From Paraburkholderia franconis (lineage in GTDB: Bacteria > Pseudomonadota > Gammaproteobacteria > Burkholderiales > Burkholderiaceae), in contig NZ_WHNP01000013.1 in assembly GCF_009362735.1 (NCBI RefSeq), forward strand, positions 1-64,000: 64,000 nt of DNA, in the 5' to 3' direction. Below, piece by piece: positions 27,894 through 37,309 of the stretch. The notes under the pieces were generated by a model. It was given only the letters and a program-made list of their open reading frames with translations. It was not told where the DNA came from and did not search any database. Numbering within the stretch: the stretch's first letter is position 1; each line of letters opens with the position of its first letter. The translations under genes were made by a program, and so were the position numbers.

Positions 27894-28072
27894 CAACAAC
27901 AGACTGCGTGGTACTACAGGGTACGGCAACTGCGTGGTACTGGTACTTCGAACTGCACCATCAACGGCACTTATTGACTGCTTCGACTGCGGTACTGCCA
28001 CTTCTGGAACTGCAATTTCAACGCTACCGGGTACTGCCAGAACTGCGTACTACCTGTGCTGCGTGGTACTGC
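27884..28072. repeat. Irregular ACTGC-rich array of unknown nature
   Basis: The five-mer ACTGC occurs eleven times in 189 bp, several within longer shared blocks such as ACTGCGTGGTACT and GGTACTGCC. Spacings cluster near 23-26 and 8-9 bases. The stretch is clearly less GC-rich than its surroundings and encodes no convincing protein. It lies in what would be the 3' untranslated region of the minus-strand gene at 28107. Confidence 0.6.
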
Positions 28073-28106
28073 CTGATACGAAATCTGCTGCCGGTCCAGC
28101 TTCGTC

Positions 28107-28373
28107 TTAGTGGCCGAAGAACACCGAGCCCGGGCCCGTCTGCGGCTCATGCTTGCCGCCTTGCGACGAACCGTTTTGCACGCCGCCATACGCGACGTTG
28201 GCTTGCTGTGCCTGTTCCGCTGCCAGCGTCTGTGCGCTCTGGCCTTGCTGCGAAGACGGCGCGCCGATCGTCGGGTTGTAATGCGGAGCCGGACCGTAGC
28301 CGCTTGCGAAAGCGGGAGCAGCCAGCGTGGCGGAAGCGGCGATCAAAACTGCGGCGATAAGCTTGGTCTTCAT
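28107..28373 (-). CDS. Small secreted DUF4148-type protein
   Basis: This 88-residue protein has a classical signal peptide (MKTKLIAAVLIAASATLAAPAFA) with cleavage predicted after residue 23. The short mature chain is Gln-, Gly- and Ala-rich (SSQQGQSAQTLAAEQAQQANVAYGG), like the DUF4148 family that is strongly expanded in Burkholderiaceae. Function is unknown; it should be periplasmic or secreted. The start at 28373 has a good AGAG site upstream. Confidence 0.75.
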   Translation of the reverse strand: MKTKLIAAVLIAASATLAAPAFASGYGPAPHYNPTIGAPSSQQGQSAQTLAAEQAQQANVAYGGVQNGSSQGGKHEPQTGPGSVFFGH

Positions 28374-28785
28374 GGTGAACTCTCCGTGATATTTGATTCA
28401 GTAAGACGTTGCGTGGTGCTTGGGTCTGTTCGCAACGTCGATGGAATGCAGTGTATACCCCTACTATCGATTCTTTGTGCCGATAATTTGAAATTACTAT
28501 TCTTCGATCGGAAACAATGCTGAGACGCCCGTCCGGTGGGGGTTCCGCGTGTATGTGCCCTGATAAGCCGCTCTTACCGCTCGGAAAAACCTCATGTAAA
28601 TCATGGGCTTCCAGGGCTGCTGCGACGTGGAACGAGGGGCGGGGGCCCGGCTTGCGGTAAAATAGGCGGTTTGGTTCTTACGCGTTGGCCTTGGTTCTTA
28701 TGCGTCGGCCTTGGCTCTTACGCGTTTGTCGTTCGCATTTTTGCGTTCGCGTTTCCTTCGTCGTTTTCGTTCTGTCTTCTGCCCC
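28374..28785. other. 412-bp intergenic region upstream of dusA
   Basis: The left part is AT-richer and should hold the promoter of the divergent DUF4148-type gene. The right part carries a 20-bp tandem repeat reaching to within 56 bases of dusA. No gene is supported. Confidence 0.5.
28671..28730. repeat. 20-bp tandem repeat, 3 copies, before dusA
   Basis: TTGGTTCTTACGCGTTGGCC, TTGGTTCTTATGCGTCGGCC and TTGGCTCTTACGCGTTTGTC are adjacent. They precede the dusA ATG at 28786 and probably fall in its 5' leader or promoter. Confidence 0.85.
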
Positions 28786-29787
28786 ATGTCTTCGAAGCCC
28801 ATTGCCAGTCCCCGCCGCGTGTCCGTCGCGCCGATGATGGACTGGACCGACCGCCACTGCCGCTCGTTTCACCGCACGCTGTCGCGGCACACCTGGCTGT
28901 ATACGGAAATGGTGACGACGGGGGCGCTGATTCACGGTGACGTCGAGCGCCATCTGGCGTTTACGGCCGACGAGGCGCCCGTTGCGCTGCAACTCGGCGG
29001 CAGCGAGCCTGACGATCTGGCGCGCTCGGCGAAGCTCGGCGAGCAATGGGGTTACGACGAGATCAATCTGAATTGCGGCTGCCCGTCTGAGCGCGTGCAG
29101 CGCGGCGCGTTCGGCGCGTGTCTGATGAGCGAGCCGCAACTCGTCGCCGATTGCGTGAAAGCGATGCGCGATGTGGTTTCGGTGCCCGTGACGGTCAAGC
29201 ACCGGATCGGCGTCAATGATGTCGAGGATTACGCGTTTGTGCGTGACTTCATCGGCACGATCGCCGAGGCCGGCTGTGACGTGTTCATCGTGCACGCGCG
29301 CAATGCGATCCTCAAAGGTCTGAGCCCGAAAGAGAATCGTGAGATCCCGCCGCTCAAATATGATTACGCCTATCGGTTGAAGCGGGACTTTCCACAGCTC
29401 GAGATCATCATCAACGGCGGCATCAAGACGCTCGACGAAGTCGACGCGCATCTGGAGCACGTCGATGGCGTAATGCTCGGGCGCGAGGCATATCACAACC
29501 CGTACGTGCTCGCGGACGTCGACGCGCGTTTCTACGGCTCGACGCTACCGGCGCCGACACGCGAGGAAGCGGAAGCGAAGCTGATCGCGTACTGCCGCGC
29601 CGAACTGGCGCGCGGCACGTATCTCGGCGCGATCGTGCGTCACGCGCTGGGGCTGTATCGCGGCGTCGCGGGTTCGCGCGGATGGCGGCGCGTGTTATCG
29701 GACAGCAAAAAGCTGGCGGCGCGCGATCTTGCAATTTTCGACGAGGCGCGACAGCACTTGCGCGAACCCAGCGAAATGTTTGAATAA
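28786..29787 (+). CDS. dusA: tRNA-dihydrouridine(20/20a) synthase
   Basis: DusA uses FMN and NADPH to reduce U20/U20a in the tRNA D-loop. The 333-residue product has the TIM-barrel signatures SVAPMMDWTDRHCR near the N terminus, LNCGCPSERVQRGAFGACLM with the catalytic Cys, VKHRIGVND, and VDGVMLGREAYHNPY. The short segment SRGWRRVLSD and the C-terminal helical domain fit DusA rather than DusB or DusC. The ATG at 28786 was chosen because it starts the family-conserved N terminus. tRNA-His follows. Confidence 0.93.
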   Translation: MSSKPIASPRRVSVAPMMDWTDRHCRSFHRTLSRHTWLYTEMVTTGALIHGDVERHLAFTADEAPVALQLGGSEPDDLARSAKLGEQWGYDEINLNCGCPSERVQRGAFGACLMSEPQLVADCVKAMRDVVSVPVTVKHRIGVNDVEDYAFVRDFIGTIAEAGCDVFIVHARNAILKGLSPKENREIPPLKYDYAYRLKRDFPQLEIIINGGIKTLDEVDAHLEHVDGVMLGREAYHNPYVLADVDARFYGSTLPAPTREEAEAKLIAYCRAELARGTYLGAIVRHALGLYRGVAGSRGWRRVLSDSKKLAARDLAIFDEARQHLREPSEMFE

Positions 29788-29793
29788 AGGGCT

Positions 29794-29821
29794 TTGCAAA
29801 TACGATTCGTGTTTGTATAAT
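29794..29821 (+). promoter_or_regulatory. Sigma-70 promoter of tRNA-His
   Basis: TTGCAA (29794-29799) and a perfect TATAAT (29816-29821) are separated by 16 bases, 58 bases before the tRNA. It starts 7 bases after the dusA stop, so tRNA-His has its own promoter. Confidence 0.75.
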
Positions 29822-29878
29822 CTCGCTTCTTCGTTGCTGAGCAGCATTCAGCGGCGAGCAGCGAAGGTGTAGGGCAGT

Positions 29879-29955
29879 GGTGGCTGTAGCTCAGTTGGTA
29901 GAGTCCAGGATTGTGATTCCTGTCGTCGTGGGTTCGAGTCCCATCAGCCACCCCA
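29879..29955 (+). tRNA. tRNA-His (GTG)
   Basis: A complete cloverleaf with anticodon GTG (29913-29915), encoded CCA, and the extra G at position -1 (29879) opposite C73 that is specific to tRNA-His. The T-loop reads GTTCGAGTC. Confidence 0.95.
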
Positions 29956-29975
29956 GAGAATTCAGCGGTATCGAG

Positions 29976-30015
29976 AAACGGCACAGCGAAAAATCGCGGT
30001 GCCGTTTTTGTTTTG
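29976..30015 (+). terminator. Intrinsic terminator after tRNA-His
   Basis: AAACGGCAC (29976-29984) pairs with GTGCCGTTT (29999-30007), followed by a T-rich run (TTGTTTTG). Confidence 0.85.
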
Positions 30016-30101
30016 GGTCCCTGTTTTCAGGGCTCATCGCGTTCGATGCAGAGCATCGAACGTTGAACCATCGCGCGCCCCTCGCACACGCCAAACGCCG
30101 T

Positions 30102-30314
30102 TCACTTCTTCCTCAACGGCTCCAGCAAGCTCTTCAAGCCGTTGTGATCGATTTCGTGCATCAACGCCAGCAGCCGCCCGATCTCGCCGGGCGGAAATCC
30201 TTCGCGCGCGAACCAGTTGAGGTAATGCCCCGGCAGATCCGCGATCACGCGCCCTTTGTACTTGCCATACGGCATCACACGCGTCACAAGCAATTCGAAC
30301 TGTTCGACATTCAT
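30102..30314 (-). CDS. DUF3820-family protein
   Basis: This 70-residue protein from ATG 30314 has the DUF3820 pattern MPYGKYKGRVIADLPGHYLNWFAREGFPPGEIGRLLALMHEIDHNG. The family is found in many proteobacteria and some members are annotated as putative quorum-sensing-regulated virulence factors, with no established mechanism. A TTG start at 30341 would add nine residues. It lies 16 bp downstream of the MFS gene on the same strand (stop-to-start), so they may be co-transcribed. Confidence 0.75.
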   Translation of the reverse strand: MNVEQFELLVTRVMPYGKYKGRVIADLPGHYLNWFAREGFPPGEIGRLLALMHEIDHNGLKSLLEPLRKK

Positions 30315-30357
30315 CGCCAAATCGCATTCAAACAAAGACAAAGATAAAGCACACCGC

Positions 30358-31800
30358 CTACGTCCGTTTCCGCTGATGCCCGCTCACATGCGCGCCCGCA
30401 TCGCGCTCGAGACCGAACACATCGAGAATCGCAAGCAGCCCGACGACAGCAACCAGCAGGAACGCAACGTTGAAATCGGCCGCCGTCACCGATCGCGCAT
30501 CGTGTCCATGCAGCCACGCGGCGAGCCGCATCGCGATCGCGCCGAGCGCGACACCCATGCCCATCGTCATCTGCGTGAGCGTGCTCGATAGCGTCGACGC
30601 GCCGCTCATCTGCGGCTTAGGCACATCGGCGAAGCTGAGCGTATTGACGGCCGTGAATTGCAGCGAGCGCGACAGGCCGCTCGCGAACAGCACGATACCC
30701 GTCAGCACGAGCGGCGTCGAAGCTGTCAGCAGGCTCATCGCCGCAATGCTCAGCGCGGCGAGCGCGCCATTGACGAGCAGCACCGGCCGAAAACCGAAGC
30801 GCCGCATCACGGGCGTCGTCACGAGCTTCATCGACAGATTGCCCGCGAACACCATGAGCGTCAGCAGGCCCGACTGGAATGCGTTCATCCCGAAGCCGAG
30901 CTGAAACATCAACGGCAACAGAAACGGCACCGCGCTGATCGACACGCGAAAGAGCGATCCGCCGCCCATTGCGACGGCGAACGTCTTCACGCGAAACGCC
31001 GACAGATCGACGACGGGATGCGGACTGCGGCGCAGATGAAGCAGTGCTGCCACGCCCGCCGCGAGGCCGCCTGCGAGAAACGCGAGCGCTTCGCGCCACG
31101 GCGCATCCGAGCGGCCCAGCAGTTCCATCGCGTACATGACGGCCGTGCCCGCGATGCCGCACAGCACGAAGCCGACCGTATCGAACGGGCGCATCTGCGT
31201 GTCGCGCGCCGCGCCGATAAAGCGCCACGCGAGCACGATGCCGACGATGCCGAGCGGCAGATTCAGATAGAAGATCCAGCGCCACGATGAGTAAGTCGTG
31301 ATGAAGCCGCCGAGCGGCGGTCCGATGACGGGCGCGACAAGCCCCGGCCACGTGATAATCGAAATCGCGCGCATCAGGTCGTCTTTGGGCGTCGCGCGCA
31401 ACACGGCGAGGCGTCCGACGGGCACCATCATCGCACCGCCGATGCCCTGCACGATGCGCGCCGCCGTGAATTCGACGAGCCCGTTGGTCATCCCGCACGC
31501 AACGGACGCCGCTGTGAACACCGCGAGCGCCGCAGCGAACACGTTGCGCACGCCGAAGCGGTCGGCGGCCCAGCCGCTGATCGGGATGAACACGGCGAGC
31601 GTCAGCAGATACGACGTGATGCCGATCGACAGATCGACGGCATGCACGCCGAAAGACCGCGCCATCTGCGGCAACGCGGTGGCGATGATCGTGCCGTCGA
31701 GGTTCTCCATGAAGAACGCCGCGGCGACGAGCGTGACGATCAGCGACTGCCGCCTGTCCGCAGAACCGGACCGCGCAGTCGGCGTATCTGACATCGACAT
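30358..31800 (-). CDS. MFS transporter, DHA2-like drug exporter
   Basis: This 480-residue inner-membrane protein has 12 to 14 helices. Motif A is GWAADRFGVRNVFAAAL, with antiporter motif C seen as LVAPVIGPPLGGFI, and the first helix carries FFMENLDGTIIATALPQMA, typical of EmrB/DHA2 exporters using the proton gradient. The start at 31800 has a CGGAG site. No membrane-fusion partner (EmrA-like) is adjacent, so it likely acts alone. The substrate is unknown. It is divergent from the tas-like gene. Confidence 0.88.
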   Translation of the reverse strand: MSMSDTPTARSGSADRRQSLIVTLVAAAFFMENLDGTIIATALPQMARSFGVHAVDLSIGITSYLLTLAVFIPISGWAADRFGVRNVFAAALAVFTAASVACGMTNGLVEFTAARIVQGIGGAMMVPVGRLAVLRATPKDDLMRAISIITWPGLVAPVIGPPLGGFITTYSSWRWIFYLNLPLGIVGIVLAWRFIGAARDTQMRPFDTVGFVLCGIAGTAVMYAMELLGRSDAPWREALAFLAGGLAAGVAALLHLRRSPHPVVDLSAFRVKTFAVAMGGGSLFRVSISAVPFLLPLMFQLGFGMNAFQSGLLTLMVFAGNLSMKLVTTPVMRRFGFRPVLLVNGALAALSIAAMSLLTASTPLVLTGIVLFASGLSRSLQFTAVNTLSFADVPKPQMSGASTLSSTLTQMTMGMGVALGAIAMRLAAWLHGHDARSVTAADFNVAFLLVAVVGLLAILDVFGLERDAGAHVSGHQRKRT

Positions 31801-31960
31801 GACACTCCGAAGGTTGTAAGCGCATCGAAACCGGCCGCATCGCGTCGCGGCCAACCGACATTCTAGCCACGCACGCGTTTTGCGCGGACATGGTAATTTC
31901 GCCCCTTGCCGTTTTGTCACTCGACAAGACCAGGAACATCAGAAAGAGGGGAACAGTTCG

Positions 31961-33013
31961 ATGCAATACCGCAGACTCGGCGATACGGATGTGCAGGTCA
32001 GCCTGATCGGTCTCGGCACGATGACGTGGGGCGAGCAGAACACGGAGCGCGACGCGCACGCGCAGATCGACTACGCGCTCGACCACGGCATCACGCTGAT
32101 CGACACCGCCGAAATGTATCCCGTGCCGCCGCGCGCCGAAACGCAGGGCTCGACGGAGCGCTACATCGGCACATGGATCGCGCAGCATCGCGGCGCACGC
32201 GACAGGATCGTGCTCGCGACGAAGATCGCCGGCCCCGCGCGCCAGCCGCACAATCCGCGTCACATTCGCGGCGAGGGCAACCAGTTCGATCGCAAGAATC
32301 TCACCGAGGCGCTGCACGACAGCCTCAAGCGTTTGCAGACGGACTACGTCGACCTGTATCAGCTGCACTGGCCCGATCGCAGCACGATGACGTTCGGTCG
32401 TCCCGCGTATCCGTGGATCGACGATGCGTACACCGTGCCCATCGAAGAAACGCTTTCCGTGCTCGCCGACTTCGTGAAGGAAGGGAAGATCCGTCATATC
32501 GGCGTGTCGAACGAAACGCCGTGGGGCGTCGCGCAGTTCATGCGCGCGTCGGAGAAGCTCGGCTTGCCGCGCATCGTGTCGATCCAGAATCCGTACAGCC
32601 TGCTGAACCGCACGTTCGAAGCGGGGCTCTCGGAGTTTGCGCATCGCGAACATGTCGGTCTGCTTGCGTACTCGCCGCTCGCGTTCGGCTGGCTGTCGGG
32701 CAAATACGAAGGCGGCGCGCGTCCGGCGGGTGCGCGCATTTCGCTGTTCGAGCGCTTTCAGCGCTACAGCAAGCCGCAGGCCATCCAGGCAACATCACGC
32801 TACGTCGAACTGGCGAAGCGCCACGGCCTGTCGCCCGCGCAATTCGCGCTCGCGTTCGTCAACAGCCGGCCGTTCGTGACGAGCAATCTGATCGGCGCAA
32901 CGTCGCTCGATCAGCTCAAGGAGAACATTGCGAGCGTCGACGTGAAGCTGTCGCCAGAAGCGCTCGCCGAGATCGACGCGCTGCACGAACTGCAGCCAAA
33001 TCCGGCGCCCTGA
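31961..33013 (+). CDS. tas: NADP(H)-dependent aldo-keto reductase (Tas-like)
   Basis: This 350-residue enzyme matches the Tas subfamily of aldo-keto reductases. The N terminus is MQYRRLGDTDVQVSLIGLGTMTWGEQNTERDAHAQ, and the catalytic tetrad is visible as the Asp in LIDTAEMYP, its Tyr, the Lys of LATKIAG and the His of LYQLHWPD. The insertion RQPHNPRHIRGEGNQFDR is a Tas hallmark. The physiological substrate is not known. AGAGGGGAAC provides the ribosome binding site. Confidence 0.88.
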   Translation: MQYRRLGDTDVQVSLIGLGTMTWGEQNTERDAHAQIDYALDHGITLIDTAEMYPVPPRAETQGSTERYIGTWIAQHRGARDRIVLATKIAGPARQPHNPRHIRGEGNQFDRKNLTEALHDSLKRLQTDYVDLYQLHWPDRSTMTFGRPAYPWIDDAYTVPIEETLSVLADFVKEGKIRHIGVSNETPWGVAQFMRASEKLGLPRIVSIQNPYSLLNRTFEAGLSEFAHREHVGLLAYSPLAFGWLSGKYEGGARPAGARISLFERFQRYSKPQAIQATSRYVELAKRHGLSPAQFALAFVNSRPFVTSNLIGATSLDQLKENIASVDVKLSPEALAEIDALHELQPNPAP

Positions 33014-33422
33014 GCGCTTCGTCTGGTTTTAGTGCACCGCGGCATGCGTGCCGCGGCGCGTTCATCGCGAACGGCCGCATGGCAGGACCAGAAAGCAACA
33101 CTCGAGGACAAGGCTTCCCGGCAAGACACGCGCGGCGGCACATCGCCGTGCAAACTCGCGTACGATAGCGCGCTTACATATTTACAAGCGTTTTCACGCG
33201 CCTTCGCGATACCGGCCGTCACAACGGCCGCCGCATCCGATCTCCCTTCCACAGCCGCTTGCCCGCTCCGCGTGACGTGCGCGGTGCCGCGCACCCATTT
33301 CTGTGCATGGGCCACGCGCGGCATACAATGCACGATGCTGACCCTGCATGCGCCGAACGGACGGGCACCGGCGCGATTCCGGCAACACACCCAAGCGAAA
33401 TCCAAGCGAACCGACCACGACG
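33014..33422. other. 409-bp intergenic region with a perfect hairpin
   Basis: No gene is supported. A perfect 8-bp stem, CCGCGGCA (33037-33044) with TGCCGCGG (33049-33056) around a four-base loop, follows the aldo-keto reductase and may end its transcript, though no T-tract follows. The AT-richer patch near 33160-33200 is a candidate promoter for the next gene. Confidence 0.5.
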
Positions 33423-34481
33423 ATGAACACCTCGCGCTCCACCACTCCGATCGCCGCCTCGACATGGCCGATTTTCGTGCTGCTCGCCATTGCCGGGCTT
33501 TTCTACGTCAAATGGTTTCCGTATTACAACCGCGCGTTCACCGCGGCTTCGACGCATTCGATCGGCGCGTCGATCCTGATGGGCAGCGCGGCGAGCCCGC
33601 CCGCGCCGTCGTGGAGCGCAGCGCTCGGCTACGCGCTCGCCTACGGCAAGGCGATCTGGCAGGCGATGGTGCTCGGCCTGCTGCTCGGCTCGGCGGTGCA
33701 GGCGCTGTTGCCCGCGCACTGGGTCGCGCGATTGCTCGGCAAGACGGGATTCGGCAGCGTCGCGGCAGGCGGCTTGCTCTCGTTGCCAGGCATGATGTGC
33801 ACGTGCTGCGCGGCGCCCGTCGTCGCCGGATTGCGCGAGCGGCAGGCATCGCCCGGCGGCGCGATCGCGTTCTGGCTCGGCAATTCGGTGTTGAACCCGG
33901 CGACGCTCGTCTTCATGGGCTTCGTGCTCGGCTGGCAGTGGGCCGGGCTGCGCGTGGTGCTCGGCGCCGCGATGGTGTTCGGGCTCGGCTATCTGGTGAA
34001 CAGGTTCGTCAGCCCCGGCGAAGCGCAAGCGGCCGATGCGCGCCTCATCGAGCTCGTCGACGAGCAGCGCTCGGGCAGCCCGTTCGTCCGCTGGGTGTCG
34101 ATCTTCGTGCGGATGGCCGTGCGCCTCGTGCCGGAATATATCGTGCTCGTCCTGCTGCTCGGTGCGGCGCGTGCGTGGCTGTTCCCGCATGTCGGCCCGG
34201 AGATCGGCAACGACTTCGTGTGGATCGTCGCGCTGGCCGTCGCCGGCATGCTGTTCGTGATCCCGACGGCGGGCGAAGTGCCCATCATCCAGGCGATGCT
34301 GTCGCTCGGCATGGGCGTCGGCCCCGCCGGCGCGCTGCTGATGACGCTGCCGCCCATCAGCGTGCCGTCGCTGGCGATGCTCGCGCGTTCGTTCCGTCCT
34401 CGTGTGCTGACGATCGTGGCCGTTTCGGTGGTCGGCTTCGGCATCGTCGGCGGGCTGCTGGCCGTGGCGTTGCGATTCTGA
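33423..34481 (+). CDS. Predicted permease, ArsP_1/DUF318 (YraQ-like) family
   Basis: This 352-residue protein has about eight membrane helices and the family marks GLLSLPGMMCTCCAAPVVAGLRERQASPGGAIAFWLGNSVLNPATL and the repeat FVIPTAGEVPIIQAMLSLGMGVGPAGALLMTLPPISVPSLAML. The vicinal Cys pair MCTCCAAP is typical of this permease family, some members of which export organoarsenicals or thiols. No arsenic genes lie nearby, so the substrate is open. The ATG at 33423 is preceded by weak ribosome binding sequence. Confidence 0.78.
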   Translation: MNTSRSTTPIAASTWPIFVLLAIAGLFYVKWFPYYNRAFTAASTHSIGASILMGSAASPPAPSWSAALGYALAYGKAIWQAMVLGLLLGSAVQALLPAHWVARLLGKTGFGSVAAGGLLSLPGMMCTCCAAPVVAGLRERQASPGGAIAFWLGNSVLNPATLVFMGFVLGWQWAGLRVVLGAAMVFGLGYLVNRFVSPGEAQAADARLIELVDEQRSGSPFVRWVSIFVRMAVRLVPEYIVLVLLLGAARAWLFPHVGPEIGNDFVWIVALAVAGMLFVIPTAGEVPIIQAMLSLGMGVGPAGALLMTLPPISVPSLAMLARSFRPRVLTIVAVSVVGFGIVGGLLAVALRF

Positions 34482-34775
34482 CGAATCGCTTGATATCAAA
34501 CCCGGCGTCGTTGTGCCGAATCTCGACCTAAACTGGGAAACAGGGAACTGGCGCACGGTTTGCTGCACGGTAAGGCGCGTAGGGGGCGCGTCGAGTGGTA
34601 CGATGGCGCCCCTTGAAGCTGGCTAACGCGCAAATGCGCGCAAATGCGCGGCAACGGCGCGATAGCCGCGTGTCGTTCGCGTGGCAATTCGTGTGGTAAA
34701 TCGCGTGGCATTGCAGCGCGGCAGCGCACCAGCATAGCGGTGAACAACCGCCAATCAGCCAATCCAGGACAACGC

Positions 34776-35198
34776 ATGGCCCAACAAAAGACCAATCCGA
34801 AACTCGAGCAGGCGCTGACGCGCGGGGATCTCGCCATCCGTCAGGCCAACTCGGCGCGCGCGACGGCAGTGCTGCGCGCACTGGGCAAAATGATCATCGA
34901 CGCGTCCGCGACGATCGGCGTCGAGGCGCACACGTCGATTCCCGACGGCGACCGCATTTACGATCCCGTCGACGGCCTGTGGCCGCAGGCGTTGCTGGTC
35001 TCGCTCGATGGCCCCGTCGAAGAAGCCGACCCCGAAGAATTGCGCACGATCCGCTTGCGCTCCGACGATCCGGGCACGATGTTTCGCGTCGAGTGGCATC
35101 GCGCGGACGGCAAGATCGGGCGTCAGGAAGGCGGCCCGTTCGCGACCGTCGAATTCATCTCCGACGTCGACGTGCCGTGGTCGGACGACGAAGAGTAA
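34776..35198 (+). CDS. Conserved-looking hypothetical protein
   Basis: This 140-residue acidic, soluble protein starts at ATG 34776. The N-terminal third is helical and basic-neutral (LEQALTRGDLAIRQANSARATAVLRALGKMII); the rest is strongly acidic (SLDGPVEEADPEELRTIRLRSDDPG, ending DVDVPWSDDEE). No domain is recognised. The flanking 290-bp gap before it contains short repeats (CGTGGCA/CGTGTGG) but no gene. Confidence 0.7.
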   Translation: MAQQKTNPKLEQALTRGDLAIRQANSARATAVLRALGKMIIDASATIGVEAHTSIPDGDRIYDPVDGLWPQALLVSLDGPVEEADPEELRTIRLRSDDPGTMFRVEWHRADGKIGRQEGGPFATVEFISDVDVPWSDDEE

Positions 35199-35256
35199 TG
35201 TGATTCGATCTGCCCGAGGGCGCGGCGCACGGGTGAATAGCCTGCGCGCTGCGCCC

Positions 35257-36084
35257 TCAGCGCATCATCCGTCGGCGGAACAGCACCGCCGACACGCAGA
35301 ACGGCACCACCACATACGCGGCCAGCACGGCCACATGCAGTGCGGCATCGTCGAGCGGACGCGCAAGCATCGCGGGGCGGATCAGGTCCACCGCGTGCGC
35401 GAGCGGCAGCAGTTGCGCCGCGAACTGCGCGGCGGGCGGCAACTGCGAGAGCGGGAAGAACACGCCCGACAGCAGCAGCATCGGCGTCAACACCAGCGTC
35501 TGATAAAACATGAAGAAATCGTACGACGGAGCGAGCGCCGTCACGATCATCGCGGTGCTGGCGAACGCGAGACCCGCGAGCACGATGACGGGCAGCGCGA
35601 GCAGCATCGACGGGAAGCTTGCGTAGCCGAGCGCGCCCGCCACCAGCATGATTGCGACGCCGGACAGCACGGCTTTGCTGCCCGCCCAGGCAACCTCGCC
35701 GAGCACGATGTCGCCGAGCGTGAGCGGCGTGTGCATGATCGCCTCCCACGTGCGCTGGACGTGCATCCGCGAAAAGCCCGAATACATCGATTCGAAGCTC
35801 GCTGACATCATCACGCTCGACGGGACCGTGCCCGCCGCAAGAAACGCGATGTACGACACGCCGTCGACATGCCCGACCATCAACCCGAGCCCGAAGCCGA
35901 GCCCGAACAGATAGATCATCGGATCGGCGAGGTTGCCGAACATCGACGCGAGCGCGAGCTTGCGCCACACCAGATAGTTGCGCCGCCACACGGCAATCCA
36001 GTTGACGGCGTTCGCCGGCAGCGCGGCGAAGCGCTCGCGCATCGGCTCGGTATGTTCGGGGGTGTCGTACGTGCGTGCGTCCAT
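35257..36084 (-). CDS. ABC-2 exporter permease (NodJ-like)
   Basis: This 275-residue inner-membrane protein has six helices and the NodJ/ABC-2 patterns: [32 protein letters not shown] near the N terminus, [20 protein letters not shown] in the cytoplasmic loop and [33 protein letters not shown] near the C terminus. It pairs with the ATPase gene 50 bp upstream to make a small-molecule or glycolipid exporter. The NodJ label reflects family resemblance; no nodulation gene is in the window. Confidence 0.85.
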   Translation of the reverse strand: MDARTYDTPEHTEPMRERFAALPANAVNWIAVWRRNYLVWRKLALASMFGNLADPMIYLFGLGFGLGLMVGHVDGVSYIAFLAAGTVPSSVMMSASFESMYSGFSRMHVQRTWEAIMHTPLTLGDIVLGEVAWAGSKAVLSGVAIMLVAGALGYASFPSMLLALPVIVLAGLAFASTAMIVTALAPSYDFFMFYQTLVLTPMLLLSGVFFPLSQLPPAAQFAAQLLPLAHAVDLIRPAMLARPLDDAALHVAVLAAYVVVPFCVSAVLFRRRMMR

Positions 36085-36134
36085 TGTCGTGGTGTCGCTT
36101 GCTTATGCGTTACGTTGCGATCGTAGCGTGAGCG

Positions 36135-37049
36135 TCAATCCTGCATCTCGCGGCCGGTGAGCCGCAAAAACACGTCTTCGAGATTCGCCGGCCGGTGCAG
36201 ATAACGCAGCCCCGCGCGCTGCTTCAGCCGCGCATGAACCGGCTGCGGATCGTCGACATAGCAGAAGAGCGTCTCGCCGCTGATTTCCGTGCGCACGGAG
36301 AACGGCGCCAGTTCGTCGCGCAGCGCGACAGGATCGGGGCCGTACACCTCGATCACGTCGCAGCCTATTTCGGAAGCAATCAGTTCATTCGGCGCGCCTT
36401 CCGCGATCTTGCGTCCTTCTTCGATCACGCATAGCCGGTGACACAGACGCTCCGCTTCCTCCATGAAGTGCGTAGTGAGCAGAATCGTCTTGCCGCGTCC
36501 GAGCAGCGAGCGCAGCCGCTCCCAGATCAGATGACGCGCTTGCGGATCGAGGCCTGTGGTCGGCTCGTCCATGATGAGCACATCGGGATCGTTGATCAGC
36601 GCGCGAGCGAGCGTGAGACGCCGCTTCATGCCGCCCGACAGTTCGCTGACGCGCGCGTCAGCCTTGCTCTCCAGCCGCGCGAATTCGAGCAGCGTCGGCA
36701 CCATCTCGCGACACTTCGCGGCGGACAGACCGAAGTAGCGGCCGAAGACGAGCAGGTTTTCGCGGACTGTGAAGTCGGGATCGAGATTGTCGAATTGCGG
36801 CACGACGCCGACGCGTGCGCGCGCGAAACGCGAGCGGCCTGGAATCGGTTCGCCGCACAGCCGGATCGCGCCGGCGTCAGGCGCGGCGATGCCAAGCAGC
36901 ATGCGCAACGTCGTCGTCTTGCCCGCGCCATTGGGACCCAGCAGTCCGAAACATTCGCCGGCGCGCACGTGAAACGACAAGCCGTCGACGACGGTTTTGC
37001 CGCCATAGCGCTTCTCGACGCGGTGGAACTCGATTGCAGCTTCAGACAT
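36135..37049 (-). CDS. ABC exporter ATPase (NodI-like)
   Basis: This 304-residue protein has the ABC ATPase elements: Walker [10 protein letters not shown], signature [15 protein letters not shown], Walker [14 protein letters not shown] and the switch His in [13 protein letters not shown]. The C-terminal 70 residues match the DrrA/NodI extension. It is co-transcribed with the NodJ-like permease. The ATG at 37049 fits the family start; longer frames upstream are shadow sequence. Substrate unknown. Confidence 0.88.
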   Translation of the reverse strand: MSEAAIEFHRVEKRYGGKTVVDGLSFHVRAGECFGLLGPNGAGKTTTLRMLLGIAAPDAGAIRLCGEPIPGRSRFARARVGVVPQFDNLDPDFTVRENLLVFGRYFGLSAAKCREMVPTLLEFARLESKADARVSELSGGMKRRLTLARALINDPDVLIMDEPTTGLDPQARHLIWERLRSLLGRGKTILLTTHFMEEAERLCHRLCVIEEGRKIAEGAPNELIASEIGCDVIEVYGPDPVALRDELAPFSVRTEISGETLFCYVDDPQPVHARLKQRAGLRYLHRPANLEDVFLRLTGREMQD

Positions 37050-37309
37050 ACGAAGACGGATGCTCCATGAATGTGCGCGGCCGCTGCACGATGTGGTGCA
37101 AAGCGCAAGTCGGCTGCCTATTTTAGGACATCGGGCTCGCAGCGTTTGGCGCGCGCGTGCGCATCGCTGGCGGCTCATGCGCGATCTTGCGGTGCGTCAT
37201 GCCCGACTGCGCGCTGCCACGCACTTAGCGTTTTCCATCCCTTGCATGTCGAATTGCGGCGCACCATGATGCAAGAGAAACCGCGATGGTCGTGGAAGGG
37301 GAAAGCGAA

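Noticed and set aside
29879..29955. tRNA-His as a genomic-island attachment site
   Set aside because: No integrase, direct repeat of the tRNA 3' end or mobile genes follow; neighbours are ordinary chromosomal genes.
35257..37049. Evidence for nodulation (nodIJ)
   Set aside because: The ABC pair resembles NodIJ, but this family is widespread in non-nodulating Burkholderiaceae and no nodABC or nif genes are present.
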